NCBI GenBank assembly: GCA_018456245.1
Contig: JAGYHQ010000002.1
Span: 18,171 to 82,170 of the forward strand
Direction: 5' to 3'
Length of the DNA stretch: 64,000 bases
DNA from: Tenacibaculum sp.
Lineage (GTDB): Bacteria > Bacteroidota > Bacteroidia > Flavobacteriales > Flavobacteriaceae
The position numbers and the translations under genes are program-made. Each line of letters starts with the position of its first letter. Position 1 is the stretch's first letter. A model generated the notes under the pieces. The model saw only the letters and a program-made list of their open reading frames with translations, was not told the origin of the DNA and ran no database searches. Of this stretch, positions 53,114-61,252 are shown piece by piece.

Positions 53114-53150
53114 GAAACCCTTATAAATTAAGAGCTTGTTAATAGGACAC
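53114..53150 (-). promoter_or_regulatory. phage late-promoter element P7
   Basis: On the - strand: GTGTCCTATTAACAA (53136-53150), 18 nt, TTTC (53114-53117; one mismatch). The ATG is 49 nt downstream at 53064. It is the most diverged of the eight elements but retains the spacing. Confidence 0.6.
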
Positions 53151-53171
53151 AATTACTAAAAATAATATTTG

Positions 53172-53678
53172 TCATTTTTTTATATATCTATAATATTGTC
53201 GGTAAACTGATTCTCTACATAAATCATCTTCAGTAATTTCATAATAATTTAAAAATTGAGAAATCGCTTTAATAGTATTTTGTTTTACAATCGAATCATG
53301 TTTATCATCATACACCTTTAAATGATTGTTCTTTGATACTTCTATATAGCTATACAAATCATTTAAGAATACTTTTTTCAGTACAGTTTGCAACCTACAT
53401 AATTTTGTTTTTGAAATTGAAAATCCTACTCCAGATACTGTTGATGACGGAATGGTAATAGAGTAGAAGTCGTCTTTTTCTAAAGTAGTTTTTGTAGGTC
53501 TATATTCTTTATCTAAAACATCAATTACATAGGCACCAAGCCACGAATCACGAGATGCTGTGTATGTGGCTCCAAATTTATTTGTTAAATATTTTTTTAA
53601 ATAACTATTTAAAGGAAGACGTAAAGTAACAGAACCAATCATATCAAAGAAATTATTTAAATAAAAAGACTGTTCCAA
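53172..53678 (-). CDS. phage protein of unknown function
   Basis: A 168-residue protein without a recognised domain. It contains MIGSVTLRLPLNSYLKKYL and FYSITIPSSTVSGVGFSI, a beta pattern, and a helical C-terminus ending in YRQYYRYIKK. It lies five nt after the 81-residue gene, in the P8 unit. It may regulate or bind DNA (basic end), but this is not supported further. Confidence 0.55.
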   Translation of the reverse strand: MEQSFYLNNFFDMIGSVTLRLPLNSYLKKYLTNKFGATYTASRDSWLGAYVIDVLDKEYRPTKTTLEKDDFYSITIPSSTVSGVGFSISKTKLCRLQTVLKKVFLNDLYSYIEVSKNNHLKVYDDKHDSIVKQNTIKAISQFLNYYEITEDDLCRESVYRQYYRYIKK

Positions 53679-53683
53679 AAATA

Positions 53684-53929
53684 CTAAATATTTATAATTT
53701 TTTCTTCATAAATATTACTATTTAAAAGTTTAGTATATAATGTTTTACATTTTTTTACTTCATCAATCACTTCAAAATAAACTCCTTTATTTTTAAGCTC
53801 CTGTATTACAGTGTTTAAATCGGTAAATTCAACAGGAGCTAATTCTGATATAACTCCGTTTTTTGTATTTTTTAAAACTCGTTCAAATACTTTTATTTTT
53901 TTAATTTCCTTATCATTCTTTTTAGCCAT
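53684..53929 (-). CDS. small phage protein, first late gene
   Basis: An 81-residue basic protein (MAKKNDKEIKKIKVFERVLKN) with no recognised family. It is the first gene of the late block, 27 nt after promoter P8's TTTG. Its position would suit an early-late regulator, but no HTH is obvious. Confidence 0.57.
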   Translation of the reverse strand: MAKKNDKEIKKIKVFERVLKNTKNGVISELAPVEFTDLNTVIQELKNKGVYFEVIDEVKKCKTLYTKLLNSNIYEEKIINI

Positions 53930-53956
53930 AACTTATAATATTTGGTTAATCTTAAA

Positions 53957-53993
53957 CAAAGTAACTTTTTAAACTTTTCTTAAAATAGGACGA
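53957..53993 (-). promoter_or_regulatory. phage late-promoter element P8
   Basis: On the - strand: TCGTCCTATTTTAAG (53979-53993), 18 nt, TTTG (53957-53960). It is the rightmost copy and marks the beginning of the late block. The repeat-rich candidate origin starts immediately beyond it. Confidence 0.8.
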
Positions 53994-54470
53994 CTTTCCA
54001 GAGGTATGTGTAATTTCCAACATTTTCGTTCCACAGTTCCAACATTTTAATTAACTCTCTAAAAGTTAGATAATTAAATAAAATTAATGACGTTGGACTT
54101 TGTGGAACAATTCTTAAAATGTTGGAACGAAAAAAATAGCGTTCCACATTTTCCAACAAAAAAATTATAAAAAAAACAGAAAAATATTAATATAACTTAC
54201 TGAATATTAAATATATACTATAGATAAAATCTATATTGTTGGAATTGTGGAACTGTGGAACACTTTTAATCTCGCAACCTCTAACGTTATTAGTTTTTTA
54301 TTTTGGGGTGGCGGGGTTGGGATATTTTATGTCTGTTTTTAATAAATCATTATTTATACTGAAATATTCCTTGAAAATAATTCCACAATTCCACTTAAAA
54401 AATTACTCCCTTTTTAAAATCAAAACTCTAACGAGTTTTAAATTTAAAAAGGGTAGGAGTGGAATCAAAC
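53994..54470. other. repeat-rich gene-free region, candidate phage origin
   Basis: Between early and late operons lie about a dozen TTCCAACA/TTCCACA motifs in both orientations. Examples are 54015-54022, 54028-54035, 54036-54044, 54101-54108, 54119-54127, 54141-54148, 54151-54158, 54237-54244, 54246-54253, 54254-54261, 54381-54388 and 54389-54395. A long imperfect hairpin (54389-54463, with CTCCCTTTTTAAA paired to TTTAAAAAGGG..GGAG) closes it. Iteron-like arrays plus AT-rich DNA are typical of origins; an operator array is the alternative. Confidence 0.55.
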
Positions 54471-54505
54471 TCTGAATAACTGCCTCTAAATGGCTAAAAA
54501 CAAAA

Positions 54506-54531
54506 AAACCACCCCATAAAGGAGTGGTTAA
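54506..54531 (-). terminator. terminator of the early operon
   Basis: ACCACCCC pairs with GGAGTGGT around ATAAA; on the - strand it is followed by seven T. It lies about 25 nt after the hicB stop and ends leftward early transcription before the late block. Confidence 0.85.
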
Positions 54532-54556
54532 AATCAAGTATTCATAAGTGTATTAA

Positions 54557-54967
54557 TCAAACGAACTGAACTTGACCTAATTCTTCTGCAAAATTATGTA
54601 ATGCAACCTCTATTTTTTGAGATGTTTTTTTACTTGGTTTTCTATATCCTTGTACGTATTGACTTAATTGAGTTTGATTAACTCCTGTTAATCGTTCTAA
54701 TGAAGCGTAACTAAACATTTTTGAATAATATTCTAAAAACGAAGCTAAATCATATTTAAAAGTAAATTCTAAACCTTGTGGAAAGGTTAAATTGTCTTCC
54801 TTATAAATTTCCTTTATTTCTTCTAATGAATTATGAAAATCAGCAATTGCTTCTTTTACCGTTTTTCCTTCGCCAAAAAGCCCAAAATCTAAATCATAAT
54901 CAATATCAGGATTAATAACTAATTCGTAACGGTTTTCACATTTTTGTACTATTACTTCTACTTTCAT
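54557..54967 (-). CDS. hicB: HicB antitoxin
   Basis: A 136-residue HicB antitoxin. The N-terminal degenerate RNase-H-like fold (VIVQKCENRYELVINPDIDYDLDFGLFGEGKTVKEAIADF pattern) is followed by a C-terminal HTH (YASLERLTGVNQTQLSQYVQGYRKPSKKT). It follows hicA by 26 nt. The HTH would bind the palindrome upstream of hicA. Confidence 0.92.
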   Translation of the reverse strand: MKVEVIVQKCENRYELVINPDIDYDLDFGLFGEGKTVKEAIADFHNSLEEIKEIYKEDNLTFPQGLEFTFKYDLASFLEYYSKMFSYASLERLTGVNQTQLSQYVQGYRKPSKKTSQKIEVALHNFAEELGQVQFV

Positions 54968-54993
54968 CTTATTATTTTTTTATAGGGGGTTGA

Positions 54994-55182
54994 TTATAAT
55001 TCAACCCCTGATTGTTTTCCTATTGCTCTTTTTGTCCCTTCTCTTGCGTCTTCGGTGTTGTGCCTTGAAACTGCAAATCTTTTGTTGGTAATAGGGCTAA
55101 ACCACCATTCGTGATTGCTACCCTGTCGGTCAATATAACAACCTGCTTTTTTTAGTTTCTTTTTAATTTCTGAATACTTCAT
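54994..55182 (-). CDS. hicA: HicA mRNA interferase toxin
   Basis: A 62-residue HicA toxin with the dsRBD-like fold and the conserved GSNHEWW block (residues 22-28) containing the catalytic His. HicA degrades mRNA. It is encoded first in the operon, directly behind a host-type promoter with operator (55209-55239). Length and motifs look intact. Confidence 0.93.
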   Translation of the reverse strand: MKYSEIKKKLKKAGCYIDRQGSNHEWWFSPITNKRFAVSRHNTEDAREGTKRAIGKQSGVEL

Positions 55183-55208
55183 TATTTAGTTCTTTGATTA
55201 ATACACTA

Positions 55209-55239
55209 CAAATATAATGCTATTATTTTTAATAGCAAA
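55209..55239 (-). promoter_or_regulatory. promoter and operator of hicAB
   Basis: On the - strand TTTG (55236-55239), exactly 19 nt, TATATTTG (55209-55216). TGCTATTA (55218-55225) and TAATAGCA (55230-55237) form a perfect palindrome across the spacer, so repressor binding would block polymerase. This is a perfect host-type promoter, unlike the late elements. Confidence 0.87.
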
Positions 55240-55245
55240 ATATTT

Positions 55246-56295
55246 TTATTTTTTTTCAAATGGTAAATATTTAAATATATGTTCAATAACTGGGAGCGTC
55301 CAACCATCACCCAATAAACTCGCTGATTGATTTCGTGTTAAAATACTCGTCCAACCATCTGGAAAGCCTTGCAATCGCTCCAATTCTGTTTGATTAAGAA
55401 TCCGAATTTCAAAGCCTTGTAATTTGTACAAATTTTCATTACTCGCCAAAAGACAAGGAGACTTTCCCTTGGTAACTCGACCACGACGAGTCGTACTCGT
55501 TGGAAAGTTCAGATTTAAACAATCATCTTCCGTTAACACATCAAATCCTTTTTTAGTGTTGGTTTTTACTCGGACTTCGTTTTTTTCAACATAAACGATA
55601 TTCAAAAATGCCCCAAATTTTGAACGCTTGTATAATTTTTCTTGATTCCGAATCGGACGACTTTCGCTTTCTAACAAACAATATGCTTTCTCTCTATCAG
55701 TAGAACCATTGACAATAATATCTTTGAATTTGATATTCTTATTTTGTGGTCCAGGGATATCAGTAATTAAATCGCCAAATAGTCCAAAAGGCTTGGTTCT
55801 CGCATTCGTCCAATAATATCGGTTTCGGAGTTGAGCTGTTACCAAGGACGAATTAATTTTAACAGGATAAACACCCATTGCTCTACTCATTATACCAATA
55901 TCTGTTTTACTCGCTGATGCCACATTCTCTTGAAAAAATATAACCTTCGGATTTAGTGACTTTACATATTCGTAAATTTCAATAAAACACCAGAATAAAG
56001 AACTATTATCGCCTTTCAGACCTTTTCGTTTTCCTGCTACACTCAAATCTTTACAAGGACTGCCACTTAATATTAAATCAATTTGTGTCCAAGGAATACG
56101 CCATTCTTTCCATTTACGTACATCGCCCAACTGAATTGTATTCGGATAATGATGTTGTGTCAATTTTATAGCAACCTTTTTAATTTCACTACTGTAATAT
56201 TTATCAACCTTTATTCCGACATTTTCCAACGCTGTTTGCCCTGTACTCATTCCGTCAAATAACGATAATACAGTTATACCTTTTTTGGATTTCAT
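55246..56295 (-). CDS. DNA cytosine-5 methyltransferase (DNMT3-like)
   Basis: A 349-residue C5-methylase. Motif I VLSLFDGMSTGQTAL (about residues 8-22), catalytic motif IV SGSPCKDLS (Pro-Cys, about 77-85), motif VI FFQENVAS and motif VIII RNRYYWTN are present. The C-terminal RLQGFPDGW and GWTLPVIEHIF close the fold. The layout resembles DNMT3-type phage enzymes. It may protect phage DNA from restriction. It overlaps the ASCH gene by 4 nt. Confidence 0.94.
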   Translation of the reverse strand: MKSKKGITVLSLFDGMSTGQTALENVGIKVDKYYSSEIKKVAIKLTQHHYPNTIQLGDVRKWKEWRIPWTQIDLILSGSPCKDLSVAGKRKGLKGDNSSLFWCFIEIYEYVKSLNPKVIFFQENVASASKTDIGIMSRAMGVYPVKINSSLVTAQLRNRYYWTNARTKPFGLFGDLITDIPGPQNKNIKFKDIIVNGSTDREKAYCLLESESRPIRNQEKLYKRSKFGAFLNIVYVEKNEVRVKTNTKKGFDVLTEDDCLNLNFPTSTTRRGRVTKGKSPCLLASNENLYKLQGFEIRILNQTELERLQGFPDGWTSILTRNQSASLLGDGWTLPVIEHIFKYLPFEKK

Positions 56296-56660
56296 AATAT
56301 TTTACCTAATAGCAAAGTGAAATATGCAACACCTTCTTCTGCACCCCATTCAGTTTTTCCTCTACTTATTTTTAATCCTTTATACTCAACTTTTAAAGTT
56401 GGTGCATTTTTACGATAACCATTTTTAAAAATAATCACATAATAATCCTTAACAGCAGTATCAATAATTTCATTATCCCAACTTGGATGATAGGCATATT
56501 TTAGTGCTTCACATAATTCTAATTCTGTAACATCATTACCAGAATCTTCTAATAATCTTTTTGACCAATAAGGCTTAATTTCTCTATATTCTTCCTTTTT
56601 TTTGCCAAGTTTTATTAAATCAAACCATTGCTTTTTTATTGTGAGATGTAAAGTTTTCAT
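56292..56660 (-). CDS. ASCH-domain protein
   Basis: A 122-residue ASCH/PUA-like protein: LHLTIKKQWFDLIKLGKKKEEYREIKPYW (the family's EYR motif) and the C-terminal GKTEWGAEEGVAYFTLLLG. ASCH domains bind RNA or modified bases. Overlap with the cytosine methylase gene suggests a linked role, perhaps on modified DNA. No substrate is known. Confidence 0.86.
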   Translation of the reverse strand: MKTLHLTIKKQWFDLIKLGKKKEEYREIKPYWSKRLLEDSGNDVTELELCEALKYAYHPSWDNEIIDTAVKDYYVIIFKNGYRKNAPTLKVEYKGLKISRGKTEWGAEEGVAYFTLLLGKIL

Positions 56661-56702
56661 AATTTACTTATTTTTATTTAATAAATAGAGACCTCTTTAT
56701 AT

Positions 56703-56843
56703 TTAATAGGCTTCATATTCTTCTATTTCTTCTGTATTTCTACGAATATAATCTCCACAACTTTCTAAACTACCATAGTGTAATAATCCTCCTGCGTGAA
56801 AAACTTCCCAGTTGCCATCGCTTCTTTTTACTATTTCAATCAT
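56703..56843 (-). CDS. 46-residue micro-protein
   Basis: ATG at 56841-56843 to TAA at 56703-56705, 46 residues (MIEIVKRSDGNWEVFHAGGL ..., ending EEYEAY). The coding pattern is uninterrupted and fills an otherwise empty gap between two co-directional early genes. The small compact WEVFHAGG sequence looks like a real domain. Family unknown. Confidence 0.62.
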   Translation of the reverse strand: MIEIVKRSDGNWEVFHAGGLLHYGSLESCGDYIRRNTEEIEEYEAY

Positions 56844-56855
56844 AATTTCTATTTT

Positions 56856-57422
56856 TTAAATTATTTTTAAATCTTTTAATCTTGTGGATATACCTACTAA
56901 ATATCCATTTTCGTTAATGCGACAATAAGCTGTTGCTATTCCTTGATTTTTCCAACCTTGATAAAACTTGTTATTTTGATACACCTCACAAAATTTTTGC
57001 ATCCAATCATAAAAAAAATCTTCTATTGGTAAACAAAGAGGAAAGCACTGCATTACCTGTTCTTTCATTTCTTTTTCGTTTAGAACTCCAACACCTCTAA
57101 AATTTAAGTAATATTCTTTATTCAAAGTTTTTATTATAGTGTAATAACCGCCCATTAACCAATCACCGTGAGAAAACACCCAAACTAAACAAGGCTTAAC
57201 AACAGAACTCCTGCGTTTTAATAAAATATTTCTATGAATTTTATTAGTCCTTTGTTCGTGGACTTCTTCCCAAGTTACTGCTTCCCATTTAGGAGGTTCT
57301 ACACCTAAACAATGAAGATGTTTTTTTTCCCAATAAGCAACATTTTTAGGCAACTCAACTCCTCGTTTTCCTATTTTATTCCACCAAAAATCGGCAACAC
57401 TTCGTGACATTTTTGTGTACAT
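56856..57422 (-). CDS. phage early protein of unknown function
   Basis: A 188-residue protein rich in aromatic residues (VADFWWNKIGKRG; VWVFSHGDWLMGGYYT). No catalytic motif is recognised. It is co-directional with the primase gene and precedes the 46-residue gene by 12 nt. It presumably functions in the early phase. Confidence 0.55.
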   Translation of the reverse strand: MYTKMSRSVADFWWNKIGKRGVELPKNVAYWEKKHLHCLGVEPPKWEAVTWEEVHEQRTNKIHRNILLKRRSSVVKPCLVWVFSHGDWLMGGYYTIIKTLNKEYYLNFRGVGVLNEKEMKEQVMQCFPLCLPIEDFFYDWMQKFCEVYQNNKFYQGWKNQGIATAYCRINENGYLVGISTRLKDLKII

Positions 57423-57437
57423 TTTATTACTTTATTT

Positions 57438-57650
57438 TTATCCATTCTCTCTATTATAAATCAACCGATACAACTCATAAATTTTAGTATAAACCTCTTT
57501 ATTGTTGTAAATTTCAGTTCCTTCTTTTGGGTTTCCTTTATTCTCAACGACTATTTTCAGTCGCTTTCCGTAATTGTCAAGTGGCTTCGGATAAATTCTG
57601 ATACCATTTGATATACACCAATTAAACTCTTTTGCTGGACATTGTTCCAT
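57438..57650 (-). CDS. small phage early protein
   Basis: A 70-residue basic protein (MEQCPAKEFNWCISNGIRIYPKPLD) of unrecognised family. It lies two bases after the primase-helicase stop. Two cysteines near the N-terminus do not form an evident zinc motif. Confidence 0.57.
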   Translation of the reverse strand: MEQCPAKEFNWCISNGIRIYPKPLDNYGKRLKIVVENKGNPKEGTEIYNNKEVYTKIYELYRLIYNRENG

Positions 57651-57652
57651 AA

Positions 57653-60600
57653 CTAATAAGGTACTCCATCAAGGATATTATTATCCGTTCCAAAATCTGC
57701 CGACTCGTCTTTTTCTAAAAACACAAGTCCTTTATCCTTCATCATCGTATAGTTAAAAGCGTAACAACTCTGACTTCCTGCTGTTTTAAATCGCTTACTT
57801 TTTATAGGGCCAAGAAAATAAGGACGAGACCTAAAATAATTTTTTATAGTAGTTTCACCGATTACATCAACACCTTCTCGTGTTGTAGCCTCTTTGTTGT
57901 AATGCTGGTAAATCGTCTTCATTCGTAAGTACAATATTTCGTCACCATTTTCATTTTTGTAAACAGAGTATTCTTTTTCATTAAGTTTAACATCTCTATT
58001 TCTGTCGATAACAAAATCAAAGTTTTCAGTAATTTGACTTCTATTGTATAAAAATTCAATAATATTCCAAAAACTTGTAAGCCCATTACTATCAGATATT
58101 TGTTGTGAGTTATCAATAATTAAATCAACACACAATTCCTTGATTTTTTCTTCTGTAAAATCAGCAGGAAATTCAATCTTATCTTTCAAAATCTGATAAG
58201 TAGAAAACAGCACAGCAACATTCCCAAATATTCGCTCTTGGTACTGCTCATCTTTCAGAAGTTCTTTTAAGGTTCGTTCTGAATTAGGGTGTACCTTGGG
58301 TAACGCATTCGTAAAATATTGCCTGTGCTGTAAAATATCTGAGGTTAAAGAACTCACGCCCTCGTTTGTCCAACGGAGTAACTTTGCATAATTTGTCTTT
58401 TCTTCTGGCGAATAGTTTTTATTCTTAAAAAACAAGGAAACCGTACGAGTTGCCAAAGCGTTTTCCATTCGTGTAGGCATAAATTGTCCTGCATAATAAA
58501 TTGCCGAATTTACTTTATCGTAAGTGGTTCTATTAGTTCCGACCCCACTTCCTTTTTCTCGTCCAATTCCGTTCCACGAACCCATAAGTCCATTAAAAAC
58601 ATCTTCTTTTACATTTTTATCTTGGTATTCATCACAAAACTGAACCGTATTCGTTACTCGTGATAATCGTCTTGAAAAACCAACGTGAGTGGCTTGTGTC
58701 AAATCCAAAGGAGGTAATCGGTAATAAAAGAAATTTTGTAATATCTTTCCAAATCCAGACTTTCCACTATCTTTTTCGCCAAACCCACCCAATAACGGAA
58801 AGAAATCGTACAGCGATAAAAATACATCTCTAAACATCGCACCAAAACAAAACAGAATTCCAATTTTACCACGGTCGCCAAAAACCAAATCAACTTGGTT
58901 CATCCAATCTTGTAAATCAATACTCGCTTCTTTAAATACAAAATATCGGTCATTTTCGTATTTGTCATCGCCCTCTTGATTATCATCGTGCATTACTGAA
59001 AAAGCAGGGGAGTAATAGTTGTCTATTTTCTGATTGTATTCGTTTGTCGTTTGGTCTATTCCATCTAATTTGATAATTCCGTATTTGTTAGTATGTCGGA
59101 ATTTACCTTCCCAAAAAACCCCATTAGCAAATGCAAAAAAACCTTTTTTATTCCAACCAAGTGTAAGGAGTTCCAAAGCTGGTTCAAATTGTTGCTCGTA
59201 GCGATAAACAAACTTATCAAAATGCTCGGTACGGATACCATTATGTGTTAAAAATGTAAATCCTCCAATACGAAATAAATATTTCCTAAATTCTGAAAAG
59301 TTGGCCAACATATCCGAATCAAAATCCACGAGCTTCTTTTTACCTCTGTTGTTGGTTATTTCGCATAAACGCTTATTTTCCTTATCGCCTTGAATGTGAA
59401 ATAATGGTTCTAATTTAAAATTAGTTCCCTGGATAAAAACATTATCTCTTACCAAAAAATAATAGCCTTTTGGAGTTGTAACAAATCCGTGACCTTCTCT
59501 ATATTCTTCTTGATTTGCTCCTTCAGGTAATGTAACATTTGCAGGAGCTAATCCGTTATCGTTACGTTCTCTATTTTTCTCACTTTCTCGTAGTTCAAAT
59601 TTTCCTATTTCTGTCTTTAAACTTGAAACGGTAACGCCTAATAATTTAGATATTTGCTTAATATATTCGGTGCGTTTAATTTCATTTTTTATCTTGAATA
59701 AACTTTCCGAAATTTCCGTTACAGCTTGTGATTTTTTGTTGGGGTCAATTTTTATCAGCGACTTTATTTCCTGTTCGCCCTCTTTTTTAAGATTCTTAAT
59801 ATCTTCAAGGATAAGTTTATTATCCGAAGTAATTTGCTTTAATTCATCGCCTTGTAAATTAGTAGCATCAATCAGCGTATCTTCTAATGCACGAACTTGT
59901 TTGCGAACAGAAGCATTAATTTCATCAACTTCATCTTGGTATCTATCACGAACAAAATCATATTGCAATGCTTTATAAATTAAGGCATCTTTTTTGTTCT
60001 CGTTAATCCATTTCGCAATATCTTTTGATTTACGACTGAATGAATCAGGGTCTTCGCCATCAGGCAACAAACAAATAGAAACCGACAATCCAATTGATAA
60101 CAATGTATCAATATCACCTCCTTTTTTTAGCATTGCATTAAGTCCTGCTGTGTCGTTATCTCTTAATAATATAACCTCTGTCGCATATTTTTTTAAAAGT
60201 TTGGCATGGTGTTCAGTTAGGGCAGTTCCACATGAGGCTACTGTATTGTCGCATTCATTTTGATGTAATGAAATAACATCGGTATAACCTTCAGTAAGTA
60301 TTGCAGTTCCTGTTTTACTGATGCTTTGTTTTGCTTGAAAAAGTCCGTATAAAACCTTTGACTTATCATATATTAAACTCGCTGAAGAGTTAATATATTT
60401 AGGATATTTTAAAACGTCAACAGCATTAGAACGTCTACCTCCAAAACCGACAATTGTGCCTTTTTCATTGTGGATAGGGAAGATAATTCGGTTTTTAAAT
60501 ACATCGTAACTTGATGAATCTTTGGTTTTACATAAGCCCAAATCTTTAGCAACACCGAACATTCCGTTTTCTATCGCCCATTTGGTTAAATTATTGTCAT

Positions 60601-61096
60601 TACTACTAAAACCAATTTGAAAAGTTACAAGGCTGTCATTATTATAACCTCGTTCATTCAACATCATATCCGTAGCCCAATGCTTTTCTTTGTTATCACA
60701 TAACTTTTTAAACGCATTTACAAAACTACGAGATACTTTTTCCGTAAAAGAAAACATCTCAGCCTTTTGGTCAAGTTTGCGTTGTACCTCTGGTGATACT
60801 TCTTCCTTTTCTAAATAAATATTGTTTTCCTTGGCAATGAACTCAACAGCATCTAAGAATTCCGAACGTTGATGTAACATTACAAATTTAATTCCATCAC
60901 CTGCAATTCCTGTGGCAAAGCACTTAAACATTTGTTTTGTTGGAGACACCATAAAAGAAGGTGTTTTCTCTTCTTTAAACGGACTTAAACCTTGGTAATT
61001 TGCACCTTTTTTTGTTAATGATATACCACAACGTTCTATAATAGTAACAATATCTGTTTCTCTAACTCTGTCTATTGATGATTCTGTATATTTCAT
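57653..61096 (-). CDS. primase-helicase fusion protein with degenerate zinc finger
   Basis: A 1147-residue replication protein. The N-terminus matches DnaG's zinc domain (about residues 30-75), but its ligands are changed: the usual CPFH reads SPFK and CFGCG reads CFATG, leaving one of four. The toprim domain (AILTEGYTDVISL near 265, then RDNDTAGL) is intact. The C-terminal half contains an SF3-type or related ATPase with GGFGEKDSGKSGFGK (about 775-790) and FCDEYQD. It likely primes and unwinds the phage origin. Confidence 0.85.
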   Translation of the reverse strand: MKYTESSIDRVRETDIVTIIERCGISLTKKGANYQGLSPFKEEKTPSFMVSPTKQMFKCFATGIAGDGIKFVMLHQRSEFLDAVEFIAKENNIYLEKEEVSPEVQRKLDQKAEMFSFTEKVSRSFVNAFKKLCDNKEKHWATDMMLNERGYNNDSLVTFQIGFSSNDNNLTKWAIENGMFGVAKDLGLCKTKDSSSYDVFKNRIIFPIHNEKGTIVGFGGRRSNAVDVLKYPKYINSSASLIYDKSKVLYGLFQAKQSISKTGTAILTEGYTDVISLHQNECDNTVASCGTALTEHHAKLLKKYATEVILLRDNDTAGLNAMLKKGGDIDTLLSIGLSVSICLLPDGEDPDSFSRKSKDIAKWINENKKDALIYKALQYDFVRDRYQDEVDEINASVRKQVRALEDTLIDATNLQGDELKQITSDNKLILEDIKNLKKEGEQEIKSLIKIDPNKKSQAVTEISESLFKIKNEIKRTEYIKQISKLLGVTVSSLKTEIGKFELRESEKNRERNDNGLAPANVTLPEGANQEEYREGHGFVTTPKGYYFLVRDNVFIQGTNFKLEPLFHIQGDKENKRLCEITNNRGKKKLVDFDSDMLANFSEFRKYLFRIGGFTFLTHNGIRTEHFDKFVYRYEQQFEPALELLTLGWNKKGFFAFANGVFWEGKFRHTNKYGIIKLDGIDQTTNEYNQKIDNYYSPAFSVMHDDNQEGDDKYENDRYFVFKEASIDLQDWMNQVDLVFGDRGKIGILFCFGAMFRDVFLSLYDFFPLLGGFGEKDSGKSGFGKILQNFFYYRLPPLDLTQATHVGFSRRLSRVTNTVQFCDEYQDKNVKEDVFNGLMGSWNGIGREKGSGVGTNRTTYDKVNSAIYYAGQFMPTRMENALATRTVSLFFKNKNYSPEEKTNYAKLLRWTNEGVSSLTSDILQHRQYFTNALPKVHPNSERTLKELLKDEQYQERIFGNVAVLFSTYQILKDKIEFPADFTEEKIKELCVDLIIDNSQQISDSNGLTSFWNIIEFLYNRSQITENFDFVIDRNRDVKLNEKEYSVYKNENGDEILYLRMKTIYQHYNKEATTREGVDVIGETTIKNYFRSRPYFLGPIKSKRFKTAGSQSCYAFNYTMMKDKGLVFLEKDESADFGTDNNILDGVPY

Positions 61097-61248
61097 TATT
61101 GTGGCTCATTTATAAAATTTAAAAAATCAGTGAACTGTCTTTTGGTTAAAAAACCTTTTACAACCCATTTTCCTTTAAAATTTTTAAATACTTCTACATC
61201 ATTAACTAAATATTTAAGGTTGTTTATTTTTATTATATCTAATTCCAT
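61096..61248 (-). CDS. 50-residue early protein
   Basis: ATG at 61246-61248 to TAA at 61096-61098, 50 residues (MELDIIKINNLKYLVNDVEV..., ending NFINEPQ). The stop overlaps the primase ATG by one base (TAATG junction), strong support for translation. Family unknown. Confidence 0.7.
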   Translation of the reverse strand: MELDIIKINNLKYLVNDVEVFKNFKGKWVVKGFLTKRQFTDFLNFINEPQ

Positions 61249-61252
61249 AGCA

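Noticed and set aside
54236-54475. + strand frame of 79 residues in the repeat-rich region
   Set aside because: It consists of the TTCCAACA repeats and the long hairpin; residue composition is not protein-like.
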